DNA from: Anaerolineae bacterium
GTDB taxonomy: Bacteria; Chloroflexota; Anaerolineae; Aggregatilineales; JAFGMM01
NCBI GenBank assembly: GCA_016927535.1
Contig: JAFGMM010000082.1
Location: forward strand, 1-39,999
Reading direction: 5' to 3'
DNA length: 39,999 bases
Shown here: positions 32,514 to 39,999 of the stretch, one piece after another
How the letters are laid out: each line of letters starts with the position of its first letter
Numbering within the stretch: position 1 is the first letter of the stretch
Notes under the pieces: model-generated
What the model saw: only the letters and a program-made list of their open reading frames with translations
The model's database searches: none
What the model was told of the DNA's origin: nothing
Made by a program: the position numbers and the translations under genes

Positions 32514-34685
32514 TCAAAAGTGCAAGTGTTCCTGCGCGCCTTTCTTGTCCTCAAAAATCGGCAGATTAATCGTCTCGCCCGTGCGCTCGACCTTGACGCG
32601 CACATTCGACCAGGCCAGGTTTTCGCCGGTCGCGTCGGTCGTCGCGCCGAGCAGATCGATCACGTTCGCGCCCCGGTTTTTCGCATAGCGTCCGGAGTCC
32701 AGGTGACCCTGCCCGGCGGGTATTGCAACAGTGTCAGGCCGTATAGCCGGATAGACATAAGCCGGCGCTTCGATGCTGCCGTAGGGCGAGGTCACTTTCA
32801 GGATGTCGCCGTCTTTGATGCCCATGTTGTGCGCGGTCTGCGGGTTGATCTCGACCCAACTACGCCACGTCATCGTGGTCATGGGGTCGGGGCTGCCTTG
32901 CAGCCAGGGCAGACTCGCGCCGCGCCCGTCGCCCAGCATAACCGGCGTGTACACGTGGAGATACAGCGGGTATTCGTTTGCTTCGCCCTGGCTCGCCGCC
33001 GCCTTCACCTTGACCGGCGCAAGCTCCATGATCGACGCCGCAGGCTCGGCGTCCTCGGCGGGCCACCAACCGCCATGCTGGAGATAGCGCGCCCAGCGCG
33101 TATCGGGGTCACTGCCGCCGTAAGCGCCGGCGGGCAGCGCGCCGACCATCTGCTTGAGGTAGGCAACTTCGTCGGTCCAGGGCAGCGCCGCGATAGCATC
33201 GGGGATACCGCGCGCGATGGTGAGCAAGACATCGCCGGTCGAATAGGCAGGGCCGGTCGCTTCGTCCTGGTAGAACGGGACGACCACCGGCTGCCGGCTG
33301 CTGATGATTGTCCGGCCCGTGTTGGCCGTGACGACCCGGTAGCCCCAGCCCTCTAAATAGGTGCGCTCCGGTAGAACCATATGCGCCCATGCCGCAGTCT
33401 CGTCGATGATCGGGCTGAACGAAACGACCGTCTCTACTTTGTTGAGCGCTTGCCGGAAGCCGGCCGCCTCCGGCAGCTCATACACGGGATTGGCGCCGTA
33501 CACCAGCAGCGTTTGTACTTCGCCGTTTTGCATCTTCTCGATGAGCGCCTGCGCCTCGGCGAAGGTCGAGGGCGTGGTAGGCGTAATGCCGGGCGGTATC
33601 ACGCCGGGCGCGAGCGGCCCAACGCCGGCGATGGCGTTGAGTATCTGCACCGCCTTCGTCGCTTCGACGCCGTTATCGGCGCCGGCCGGCGCGCCACCAG
33701 GGATCGCAACCGGATTGGCGGCCTCGGCGAAAGCCCGTGCCAGCTTTACCAGCGCTTCGGCTTCCAGGTCGCACGCTTCGGCGACCGCCGCGACATCGAC
33801 TTCGGGCGCCAATTCGCCGGCGCGTGCGGCGCGCTCCGCGCCGCCGAAGCCCTCCTCGGCGATGATGCGCGCCATAGCGCCGGCCGCCAACGCCTCGTGG
33901 CCCGGCTTCACCGGCACCCACCGGTCGGCGACCGCGCCGGTTATTGACATGCGCGGCTCGAACTGCGCCAGGTAGCCGCGCTTGCCGAGCGCCTGCCCCC
34001 GGAAAGCGCCGAACTGCACGCCATAATAAACGGGGTTGGGGCCGCTCCCCAGGAAGTCGCCGAACGCGAACACGAGGTCGGCGCGGCGGATATCGTAAGT
34101 GGGTAGCGCGCCGCCGCATGCCGAGGCGAGCGCATCGTAACTGTGCAGCGCGGCGTACAGGTCATAGAAGACCGGCGCCGGCGCGTCGGTCGCTTTAGCA
34201 AAGCGTTTGAACAAGTCCACCAGGTGGCCGGAGGTCGTCAGACCGGCCCAGATCGCCAGGCCCGCCCCGGCGCGCTTGACGTTTTCAGCCAGGATATTGA
34301 CCGCTTCGTTCCAGTGCAGCGGCTTGAACTCGCGCCGGCCGGGTGTCTCTTGGACGACCGGGCCATGCAGGCGGTCGGGATGATAGAGCAGTTGCAGCCC
34401 GGCCTGGCCGAGTGCATCGAGCTTGCCCCGGTTCAGGGGGTGCTCCGGGTTGCCTTCGATTTTCACAGCGCGCCCGTTCATGACGCGCACAATGATCCCG
34501 TTGCCGGCCGGGGTCATGCCGCAGGTGGTGGCGTACCAGGTCGCTTGGCCGGCGACCGCTTCTTCGGGCGGAACGACATAAGGTTCAAGCTCAACGTAAC
34601 GCTGGTTGGGTTGGCAACCGACCAGGACGGTTGAAGCAGCCCCGGCGATACTGACCTTTATGAAGTCACGGCGGCTGATTTTCAT
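32514..34685 (-). CDS. actB1: ActB1, molybdopterin-oxidoreductase-like subunit of ACIII
   Basis: A large exported protein of 724 residues. A twin-arginine signal is clear (KISRRDFIKVSIAGAASTV). The body has molybdopterin-oxidoreductase segments such as WYATTCGMTPAGNGIIVRVM, ERTYLEGWGY and SPYGSIEAPAYVYPAIRPD. In ACIII this domain is thought to lack the molybdenum cofactor and to act structurally or as an electron relay. The ATG at 34685 has AGGAGA ten bases upstream; an in-frame start at 34775 would put 30 residues before the Tat motif. It lies 20 bp after actA. It ends at EHLHF, where fused ActB would continue into the iron-sulfur domain. Confidence 0.92.
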   Translation of the reverse strand: MKISRRDFIKVSIAGAASTVLVGCQPNQRYVELEPYVVPPEEAVAGQATWYATTCGMTPAGNGIIVRVMNGRAVKIEGNPEHPLNRGKLDALGQAGLQLLYHPDRLHGPVVQETPGRREFKPLHWNEAVNILAENVKRAGAGLAIWAGLTTSGHLVDLFKRFAKATDAPAPVFYDLYAALHSYDALASACGGALPTYDIRRADLVFAFGDFLGSGPNPVYYGVQFGAFRGQALGKRGYLAQFEPRMSITGAVADRWVPVKPGHEALAAGAMARIIAEEGFGGAERAARAGELAPEVDVAAVAEACDLEAEALVKLARAFAEAANPVAIPGGAPAGADNGVEATKAVQILNAIAGVGPLAPGVIPPGITPTTPSTFAEAQALIEKMQNGEVQTLLVYGANPVYELPEAAGFRQALNKVETVVSFSPIIDETAAWAHMVLPERTYLEGWGYRVVTANTGRTIISSRQPVVVPFYQDEATGPAYSTGDVLLTIARGIPDAIAALPWTDEVAYLKQMVGALPAGAYGGSDPDTRWARYLQHGGWWPAEDAEPAASIMELAPVKVKAAASQGEANEYPLYLHVYTPVMLGDGRGASLPWLQGSPDPMTTMTWRSWVEINPQTAHNMGIKDGDILKVTSPYGSIEAPAYVYPAIRPDTVAIPAGQGHLDSGRYAKNRGANVIDLLGATTDATGENLAWSNVRVKVERTGETINLPIFEDKKGAQEHLHF

Positions 34686-34705
34686 TTTCGCTTTGTCTCC
34701 TGGTT

Positions 34706-35230
34706 TTAGTAGTGACAGTTCAGGCAGTCCATGAGTTCCACGGCGTTTTCTTCTCCCTGATGACAGCGGATGCACCAGCCCATGTTGGGGATTTGGGCCG
34801 GCGTGACGATATCCATCTCGCCGACATTGCCGTGGCAGGTTTCGCAGTTCAGGCCGGCGCTAACATGCACGTGATGCGGGTAATGCACATAACGCGGCAG
34901 TTGGTAGACGCGCGTCCAAGAGATCGGCTCGCCGTTCTCCCAGTATTCCTGGAGCTTGACAATCGGCGCCTCGCCGCTGAGCACGTGCTCGTGGCAGCCC
35001 ATGCATTTCTCGACGCTGGGGATGCCGGACACCGGCGAGCGGGTCGCTCCGCTGTGGCAGTAGAGACAGTCGATTCCGGCATTTTGAACGTGCCGCTTGT
35101 GGCTAAACTCAACGATGGGCTGCTCGTAATTTGGGACGCTGGCAAGCACGCCAAAGATGAACGGGCCGATGAACACCAAAAGGACCACGAGCCCAATTAC
35201 GGTAATCCATACACGTGTTGGACGGGACAT
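34706..35230 (-). CDS. actA: ActA, pentaheme cytochrome c of alternative complex III
   Basis: The first gene of the cluster: a 174-residue membrane-anchored cytochrome with one N-terminal helix (about 7-30). Five CxxCH sites bind heme: CLYCH (55-59), CMGCH (76-80), CETCH (129-133), CIRCH (153-157) and CLNCH (169-173). Five hemes fit ActA; the related QrcA is larger and hexaheme. AAAGGAG lies upstream of the ATG at about 12 bases. It passes electrons from the quinol-oxidising core to the monoheme ActE domain or directly to soluble acceptors. Confidence 0.94.
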   Translation of the reverse strand: MSRPTRVWITVIGLVVLLVFIGPFIFGVLASVPNYEQPIVEFSHKRHVQNAGIDCLYCHSGATRSPVSGIPSVEKCMGCHEHVLSGEAPIVKLQEYWENGEPISWTRVYQLPRYVHYPHHVHVSAGLNCETCHGNVGEMDIVTPAQIPNMGWCIRCHQGEENAVELMDCLNCHY

Positions 35231-35736
35231 GGCGCTATCTTCGCTCCTTTCTCACGATGCGTTAAACGGCGACGCTCAACCGGTGTCTTACATGGTTTTG
35301 TGGGATTTGATGAATATAAAGATGGCACGATTGTACCATACTTCCCAACCAAAACCAGCGGCGTAGGCCGGAGGTCAGAAACAGGATGTTCAGGGTCAAC
35401 TTCTGCCTATTATTGCTATTCTCCGTATTCACCCCGCGCGCCCCCAGTGATACTTGTCACTCAATCGGCTGATAGATGACTGTGCCGGCTCACCGACGAG
35501 TCGCAACACCAGAAACAGAAGAATTTGGCAAAGTGTAAATTGTGGGAGTAAGTCTTATCTTCACAGTGCTATCGGCGGGATAGATAAGCGGTGACCTGCG
35601 CGCCGGCAGACCACGACTCTGAGCCTATAGCACTTTGTAAAGGATAGCTATAAGTTTTTTAACAGAAAAATTGAGGTATAATCAGGACTGGGGCACGTAG
35701 TATGCTCGTTTTATCTTTTACCAGCAGGTATCGCTA
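35231..35736. other. Divergent promoter region between the ACIII cluster and the methyltransferase genes
   Basis: No gene is visible in this 506-bp gap. It contains a minus-strand TACAAT at 35335 down to 35330 ahead of actA, with only a weak -35, and a plus-strand TATAAT at 35677-35682 ahead of the methyltransferase gene. No strong hairpin or repeat was found. Confidence 0.5.
35677..35682 (+). promoter_or_regulatory. Exact -10 box upstream of the methyltransferase pair
   Basis: TATAAT occurs at 35677-35682 with no good -35 at 17 bp (GTTTTT). Transcription would start near 35690, about 47 bp before the ATG at 35737. Confidence 0.4.
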
Positions 35737-36543
35737 ATGCCAACACCAACGCTCAAAGACCAAACCAATAACCTGGACCCGTACACGCACTTGGCCGAAT
35801 TCTATGAGAAAGCCGGCTTCTCCCGCTTCGGCGCAGAAATGATTCCCAACATTATTTTGTGGGCGCAGCAAAACGATTGGATTGGGCGGCGTATCCTGGA
35901 CCTGGGCAGTGGCACCGGCGCCGCCGTCCTCTGGCTCGCGCATCAAGGCTTCCGTGTCATCGGCGTCGATAGCTCAAATGCCATGTTGGTCAAGGCCAAA
36001 CTCAACGCCCAGACCGCCGGCCTGGGCATCAGTTGGCGCCAGCAGGACATCCGCGAGCTTGAGTACAGCGATAATACGCTCGATATGGTGGTCAGTCTGA
36101 ATACCCTCAACCATATGCGCGGCTTGCAAGACATGGCAAGAGTGTTTGTAAACGCGCACCGGGTGCTCCTGCCCGACAAGCTTTTTATCTTCGACCTGCA
36201 AACCGTCGAGGGCTTGGCGCAGCGTTGGGGCACCGATACCCATATCCTCTTTGACGACCGGCAGAGCCTTAATATCATCGCCCGGACTGCGTTCAGCTAT
36301 GAGACACTCAGCAACGCCGTAAACTACATTATCTATTACCGCGACGAGAACAACACCTGGCAGCGGGTCGAGGAAACGCATCTCTTGCTCGGATTTGGGA
36401 TACGCGAGATCACCACGCTGCTTAAAAAAGCGGGCTTCGGGGCGATTCGAGTCATGGATGTGAGCCTGCGCCCGCTGGAGACCGAGACCGGCGTTCACCG
36501 GGCTATTTTCATTGCGCACAAACCGGCGGCTCCAGGCAACTAA
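35737..36543 (+). CDS. Class I SAM-dependent methyltransferase
   Basis: A 268-residue methyltransferase of the Methyltransf_25 type. The SAM-binding motif I ILDLGSGTG (53-61) and the acidic end of beta 2, VIGVDSS (Asp77), are clear; LNTLNHMRG is the post-motif loop. The substrate is unknown; the C-terminal half is longer than in the minimal family. AGCAGG eight bases before the ATG fits. It is followed after 9 bp by a second methyltransferase, so the two are probably co-transcribed. Confidence 0.88.
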   Translation: MPTPTLKDQTNNLDPYTHLAEFYEKAGFSRFGAEMIPNIILWAQQNDWIGRRILDLGSGTGAAVLWLAHQGFRVIGVDSSNAMLVKAKLNAQTAGLGISWRQQDIRELEYSDNTLDMVVSLNTLNHMRGLQDMARVFVNAHRVLLPDKLFIFDLQTVEGLAQRWGTDTHILFDDRQSLNIIARTAFSYETLSNAVNYIIYYRDENNTWQRVEETHLLLGFGIREITTLLKKAGFGAIRVMDVSLRPLETETGVHRAIFIAHKPAAPGN

Positions 36544-36552
36544 ACGACGACG

Positions 36553-37368
36553 ATGATGCAGTCTCACAGACTCCGGCAATTATACAAAGACATTGCATCG
36601 CATTATCATATAACCGTCGCCCCGATCATGGCGAAGCTGGCGGCGCACCTGTTCGAGGTGGTCACGCTTGAGCCGGGCCGGCGGGTGTTGGATATCGGCG
36701 CCGGCACCGGGGTCGCTGCAAACCAGGCAGCGGAGCAGGGCTGCTGCACCGTCGGCATCGACTTCAGCGAACCGATGCTCGGCGTTGCGCACTGCAACCG
36801 GCTTGCGCGGAGCCGCTTTGTCTGTGCCGATGCCCACCAGCTCCCTTTCCGCAGCGCCACTTTTGACGCGGCGCTCGCGGCCTTTTGTTTCAACGAAACT
36901 GAGCCGGAGGCGGCGCTCGCCGAAACGCGCCGGGTGCTCAAGCCGGGCGGACGGCTGGCTTTTATCGAGTGGGGAGCGGTAGACCCGCTGGCGGCGCTGT
37001 TTGATAACGTGCTGGCTGAGTATGCGACTCGGCGCGCGGATGGATTCCAGGCCGAGATGCGAAAACTAACCGCCGCCGCGCGCCCGTGGGATGAGATGGT
37101 TTTTAGCTGCCTGGAGATCGAAGCGCTGCTCAACGCTGCCGGCTTTGGCGCTGTGATCTGTTCGGCGGTTATTGCGGAGGTAGTGTTCCGTACGCCCGAA
37201 GCCTTCGTCGAATATATGCTTGCTTGGCCGCCGCGCCGCGTCGAAGTCGAGGCGATGAGTACAGCCCGGCGCGCACGCTTCTACCGCGAGTTGTACGCCC
37301 GGCTAGGCGCGCAAGGCCCCGCTTGGACGCCGACTATCCTGCGGGCGACCGCGACGCGCGCGAGCTAA
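36553..37368 (+). CDS. UbiE-like SAM-dependent methyltransferase
   Basis: A 271-residue methyltransferase with VLDIGAGTG (45-53), TVGIDFS (Asp70) and the UbiE/Methyltransf_11 segments FVCADAHQLPFRSATFD and VLKPGGRLAFIEWG. Its N-terminus (MMQSHRLRQLYKDIASHY) is short. The substrate is unknown; it is not clearly the menaquinone enzyme, since conserved UbiE C-terminal features are not seen and it pairs with another methyltransferase. No good ribosome site precedes the ATG, which suggests coupling to the upstream gene. Confidence 0.88.
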   Translation: MMQSHRLRQLYKDIASHYHITVAPIMAKLAAHLFEVVTLEPGRRVLDIGAGTGVAANQAAEQGCCTVGIDFSEPMLGVAHCNRLARSRFVCADAHQLPFRSATFDAALAAFCFNETEPEAALAETRRVLKPGGRLAFIEWGAVDPLAALFDNVLAEYATRRADGFQAEMRKLTAAARPWDEMVFSCLEIEALLNAAGFGAVICSAVIAEVVFRTPEAFVEYMLAWPPRRVEVEAMSTARRARFYRELYARLGAQGPAWTPTILRATATRAS

Positions 37369-37443
37369 GACTGGCGAGAGCAGAGATGCAAATTTAGACA
37401 CGACCTTGCGCCGTGATGATTAAAAAGCGAGGAGACACTGGTG

Positions 37444-38202
37444 ATGTTAGTAACCCTTCTAGGCACATCCGACGCAGCCGGCATCCCGGTCCATAGCTGC
37501 GACTGCGCAACGTGCCAGGAAGCGCTTCAGGCGCCCTGGCTGCATCGCTCGCAGACCTGCATCCTGATCCAGAGCGACGAGGCGAGCATCCTGGTCGATA
37601 TGGGCAGCGACTCGCACATGCGCAACCTGCACACCGTAAATCTGGATGCGGTTTTCGTCACTCACTGCCACGACGACCACGTGCGCGGCCTGTTCGCGCT
37701 GCGCTGGACCAAGCGCCTGGGCGGGCTGCCGGTCTATTATCCCCGTGGTTCAGAGGCAATCGAACTGTTCGACGATCCGATGCAGCTGCGTCTCCATACC
37801 TTGAAGGACTTCGAGGAAGTGACCATCAAAGACCTGACCATTACCACCCTTCCCCTGGCGCACAGCGTCGAAGCGTATGGTTACCTGATCGGCGACGACC
37901 AAACCTCGCTGGCGGTGCTGCTGGATACCGGACGGCTGCCGGAGACGACTTTCTACTGGCTCATCACCCACCGACCCACCCTGGTCATGATCGACTCGAC
38001 CTACGCGCCGGGTCTGTCGTCCGAGCATCACCTGGGCGTCGATGAAGCGCTGGAAACGATCGACGATCTGGGGGTGCGGCGCGCGGTGCTGACGCATATC
38101 GCGCATCACAACTGGCCCTACCGTGACTTGGTGCGGTATGTATACGAGCAGGACGGCGCGCGCACCGTGGTCGCCTACGATGGGCTGACGCTGACGATCT
38201 GA
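37444..38202 (+). CDS. PhnP-like metallo-beta-lactamase-fold phosphodiesterase
   Basis: A 252-residue MBL-fold protein. The zinc motif HCHDDH (74-79), His140 in PLAHSVEAYG, Asp161 in LLDTGRLP and a late His in LTHIAHHNW form the usual metal set. It also has an early Cys cluster, CDCATC (19-24), like the structural zinc site of PhnP, the cyclic phosphodiesterase of phosphonate use. No phn genes adjoin, so the substrate may differ. GAGGAG at 37429-37434 supports the ATG at 37444; the GTG at 37441 is an alternative. Its stop is 1 bp from that of the convergent M23 gene. Confidence 0.87.
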   Translation: MLVTLLGTSDAAGIPVHSCDCATCQEALQAPWLHRSQTCILIQSDEASILVDMGSDSHMRNLHTVNLDAVFVTHCHDDHVRGLFALRWTKRLGGLPVYYPRGSEAIELFDDPMQLRLHTLKDFEEVTIKDLTITTLPLAHSVEAYGYLIGDDQTSLAVLLDTGRLPETTFYWLITHRPTLVMIDSTYAPGLSSEHHLGVDEALETIDDLGVRRAVLTHIAHHNWPYRDLVRYVYEQDGARTVVAYDGLTLTI

Positions 38203-38203
38203 T

Positions 38204-38953
38204 CTAAGGCGGCGGCAAACAGCGCTGCGGGAAGGTCGGGCTATCAGCAGCGTTCAGCGCCAGGCCAAGATAGGGCGTCGGGTCGAGGGTGTTATGAAAG
38301 ATTGCTTCGTTTTTATACGAGCCGTCGGGGTTGCTCTTGACGATACTGAAATGCAGGTGCATTCCGATGAGATAGCTCCCGCCGTTATACAATCCCTGGT
38401 AGCCCAATAGAGTCCCCTGCTGTACCGGTTTCTCATATGTGCCGGGTGGGAACGCCGGCACGATGTAGGATTCGACGCCGGTTTGATCTGCCATGTGTGT
38501 GTAATAGGTCCAGATGGTTTCGCCGGGATGGAGCGGGTCGTCATGGCGGATGATGACGGTGGCGACCCAATCGGCCTCGCGGGTGAGCATACCGTCGTAT
38601 GCTGCGTATACCGGGATCGTACCGGGCGCGCCGGCGCCGAAGATGTCGATGCCGGGATGGGGGTTGAGCAAGTTGTACGGCGCCGCCGTCGAATTCCAGG
38701 GTAGCCCGCCCACCAGCCCGCTCGAAGGCGCCAGGAAGGGGTAGCCCGGACAGGGCGCATCGAAAGATGATGCCAACTCGGCGCGCGACGCCGGCTCATC
38801 GAACCAGCGCAGCAGCGCAGGATGCTGCGGGCTGCGCCACACATACTTGTAAATCAAGTATCCTCCGCCGGCCAGGGCCGCCAGCGCCAGGCCCACGAGC
38901 AGCACGGCGCGCAGCCGGCGAACGTGGAACAAGTGTTTTCGTTTACCGGTCAT
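38204..38953 (-). CDS. Membrane-anchored M23 (LytM-type) metallopeptidase
   Basis: A 249-residue protein with one N-terminal membrane helix (about 16-36) and a LytM/M23 domain. The zinc ligands are visible: His99 and Asp103 in HPGIDIF and His201 in MHLHF, with His153 (YTHM) and His199 catalytic. It would cut peptide cross-links in cell-wall murein, outside the membrane. It starts with ATGA overlapping the stop of the amidase gene, so the two are co-translated and probably act together in wall remodelling. Confidence 0.9.
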   Translation of the reverse strand: MTGKRKHLFHVRRLRAVLLVGLALAALAGGGYLIYKYVWRSPQHPALLRWFDEPASRAELASSFDAPCPGYPFLAPSSGLVGGLPWNSTAAPYNLLNPHPGIDIFGAGAPGTIPVYAAYDGMLTREADWVATVIIRHDDPLHPGETIWTYYTHMADQTGVESYIVPAFPPGTYEKPVQQGTLLGYQGLYNGGSYLIGMHLHFSIVKSNPDGSYKNEAIFHNTLDPTPYLGLALNAADSPTFPQRCLPPP

Positions 38954-39807
38954 GGCGCGGCGGGCGTCTCCGGCGTCGGTTCGATGAACGGCGCGGTCGG
39001 CGTGACGACCGGCGTCTCCAGGTAGCAGAGCAAGCCTTCGATGATGCCCTGCGCCACGACATCGGCGCGCTGGGTCAAAAGGTCACGATCAAGGTATAAA
39101 AAACCTACCTCGATGATGGCGGCGGGTGTGTGCGGCGAGATTTCGTCAAAGCTGTGGTAGCGAGTCATGTCGTCGGTAATGCTGGGGTGCACCGGCAGCC
39201 CGGTGACCGCGCCGTAGTGCTCGGTCAGGCATTGGACGAGGTGCTGGTCGCGCGGCGAGACGGTCATACGGCTTGCCGCCCCCGCTACCTTGTAGCCGGT
39301 CGCCAGGTCGTTGATGTACTCGCACGAGTCGGCGTGAATGGAGACCAAAGCGCTGGCCCGGTAGCCGTTAAGAGCGTCATCGAATTCATCGAGCAGATCG
39401 ACCTCGTAGCGCATGCCGCGCAACTGCTGCACTACCAACTGCGCAACCCTATAGTTTACTTCGGCTTCGGTCAACCCTGACCCATCCTCGCATACCGCGC
39501 CGGAGTCATAACCCCGGTGCCCAGCGACAATGCCGACCCGGTGTTCCCAGTTCTCGACCGGCAGCGCAGTCGGGACAATATTGGCGGCGCTGGTCGCTTG
39601 AGCCACGCTCAAATCATCGCGCGCCGCCTGGGGCAGGAAGTCGCTCGCCGTCCACCAACTAAAGATGGTCGCGGCCAGCGCTGCTGCCGCGACAATGGTC
39701 ATGATCGAGCGTACCGCCACAAAAGCGATATCAAACATCGGGTGGGCTTTGCGAGACCGGCGGCGCTTACGGGACGCGGCACGGTTGGGTTGGGCTTTCT
39801 CGACCAT
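38950..39807 (-). CDS. N-acetylmuramoyl-L-alanine amidase, Amidase_3 type
   Basis: A 285-residue murein amidase. A basic N-terminus (about 1-22) precedes a membrane helix (about 27-50). The zinc-binding set is visible: His97 in AGHRGYDSGA, Glu114 in LTEAEVNYRV, His158 in VSIHADS and the catalytic Glu233 in IIEVGF. It would split the bond between muramic acid and L-alanine. A Pro/Thr-rich tail follows. It is the first gene of a two-gene unit with the M23 peptidase. The presence of these enzymes implies a murein-containing wall. Confidence 0.9.
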   Translation of the reverse strand: MVEKAQPNRAASRKRRRSRKAHPMFDIAFVAVRSIMTIVAAAALAATIFSWWTASDFLPQAARDDLSVAQATSAANIVPTALPVENWEHRVGIVAGHRGYDSGAVCEDGSGLTEAEVNYRVAQLVVQQLRGMRYEVDLLDEFDDALNGYRASALVSIHADSCEYINDLATGYKVAGAASRMTVSPRDQHLVQCLTEHYGAVTGLPVHPSITDDMTRYHSFDEISPHTPAAIIEVGFLYLDRDLLTQRADVVAQGIIEGLLCYLETPVVTPTAPFIEPTPETPAAP

Positions 39808-39999
39808 TTCTTGAACAAAATCTCGTGTGCTTACGCGCCTATCTTACTCGTGTGCACGAATCGGCGCCAACAAAGATACTATTCTCATCGAAAACGAAAA
39901 CCTGGGCGCTTGTCACTCATCATTCGCGTAATGAAATGGGCAAAAGGCGAATATCGTGTCATGCTTGAGGCATGGAAAACGACCTCACAATTACGACAG
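39808..39999. other. Upstream region of the amidase gene; possible gene start at window end
   Basis: The first half of this 192-bp stretch holds only the amidase leader. At 39961 an ATG opens a frame that is still open at the window end, with AAAGG 13 bases before it. Thirteen codons are too few to call a gene. Confidence 0.3.

Noticed and set aside
32239-32517. Frame of 92 codons running through the element between actB1 and actB2
   Set aside because: Most of it is translated repeat sequence, and it has no ribosome site or family resemblance.
31510-34685. Split actB as a sequencing frameshift
   Set aside because: The two halves are separated by 278 bp containing a delimitable element, ActB2 has its own ribosome site, and two separate in-frame stops lie between them.
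27669-35230. Qrc complex rather than ACIII
   Set aside because: The gene order is similar, but ActA has five CxxCH sites, ActB2 has 15 cluster cysteines and a DUF3341-cytochrome fusion is present, which favour ACIII.

Overview
The window looks like a chromosomal segment of a GC-rich member of the Chloroflexota, probably Anaerolineae or a close relative. This is inferred from gene content, not from a marker-gene search: an alternative complex III (ACIII) cluster, a large MalT-type LuxR regulator, a RhaI-type rhamnose isomerase, Esterase_PHB-like enzymes, and small palindromic CACGGAG-type repeats. No rRNA, CRISPR array, integrase or complete insertion sequence is visible. One tRNA, Gln(TTG), is present.

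Layout. (1) 139-2107, minus strand: oppD-oppF, the two ATPases of a peptide/dipeptide importer. (2) 2480-5023, plus strand: an NLR-like NB-ARC/TPR protein with a small helical, death-like N-terminus, visibly AT-richer than its surroundings. (3) 5187-9294, minus strand: a tightly packed seven-gene operon with a lidless Hsp70, a membrane-anchored GrpE-like protein, DUF1257 (Ycf35-like), DUF2997, a 66-residue protein sharing the DUF2997 strand motif, a HEAT-repeat protein and an unknown helical protein. The first and last proteins of the operon share a duplicated N-terminal TGxEPxL tag. This is the best candidate for an undescribed system. (4) 9392-15891: a secreted zinc metallopeptidase, divergent from a secreted protein with five tandem, apparently intact Esterase_PHB domains. 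(5) 16147-22089: MalT-like regulator, small protein, RluD-type pseudouridine synthase, small membrane protein and M28 lipoprotein peptidase. (6) 22591-26611: tRNA-Gln, rhamnose isomerase, a glycerophosphodiesterase with an unrecognised N-terminal half, an SPL-like radical SAM protein and a 68-residue duplicated-helix protein. (7) 26825-35230, minus strand: ActA, ActB1, ActB2, ActC, an ActD-ActE fusion, a tetraheme lipoprotein cytochrome and an alpha/beta hydrolase. (8) 35737-39807: two methyltransferases, a PhnP-like metallo-beta-lactamase-fold protein, and a murein amidase/M23 peptidase pair.

Two MITE-like elements with terminal inverted repeats and long flanking direct repeats can be delimited by eye, at 26647-26811 and 32265-32479. 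The second lies between the two halves of ActB. Its GC-rich core resembles the repeat at the left edge of the window.

Functionally, the ACIII cluster would oxidise menaquinol and pass electrons through ActA, the ActE domain and the tetraheme lipoprotein to a terminal acceptor encoded elsewhere. The secreted peptidases and multi-esterase, together with Opp, suggest a heterotroph living on polymers and peptides. The NLR-like gene and the neighbouring chaperone operon may form a stress or defence island, but that link rests only on adjacency.
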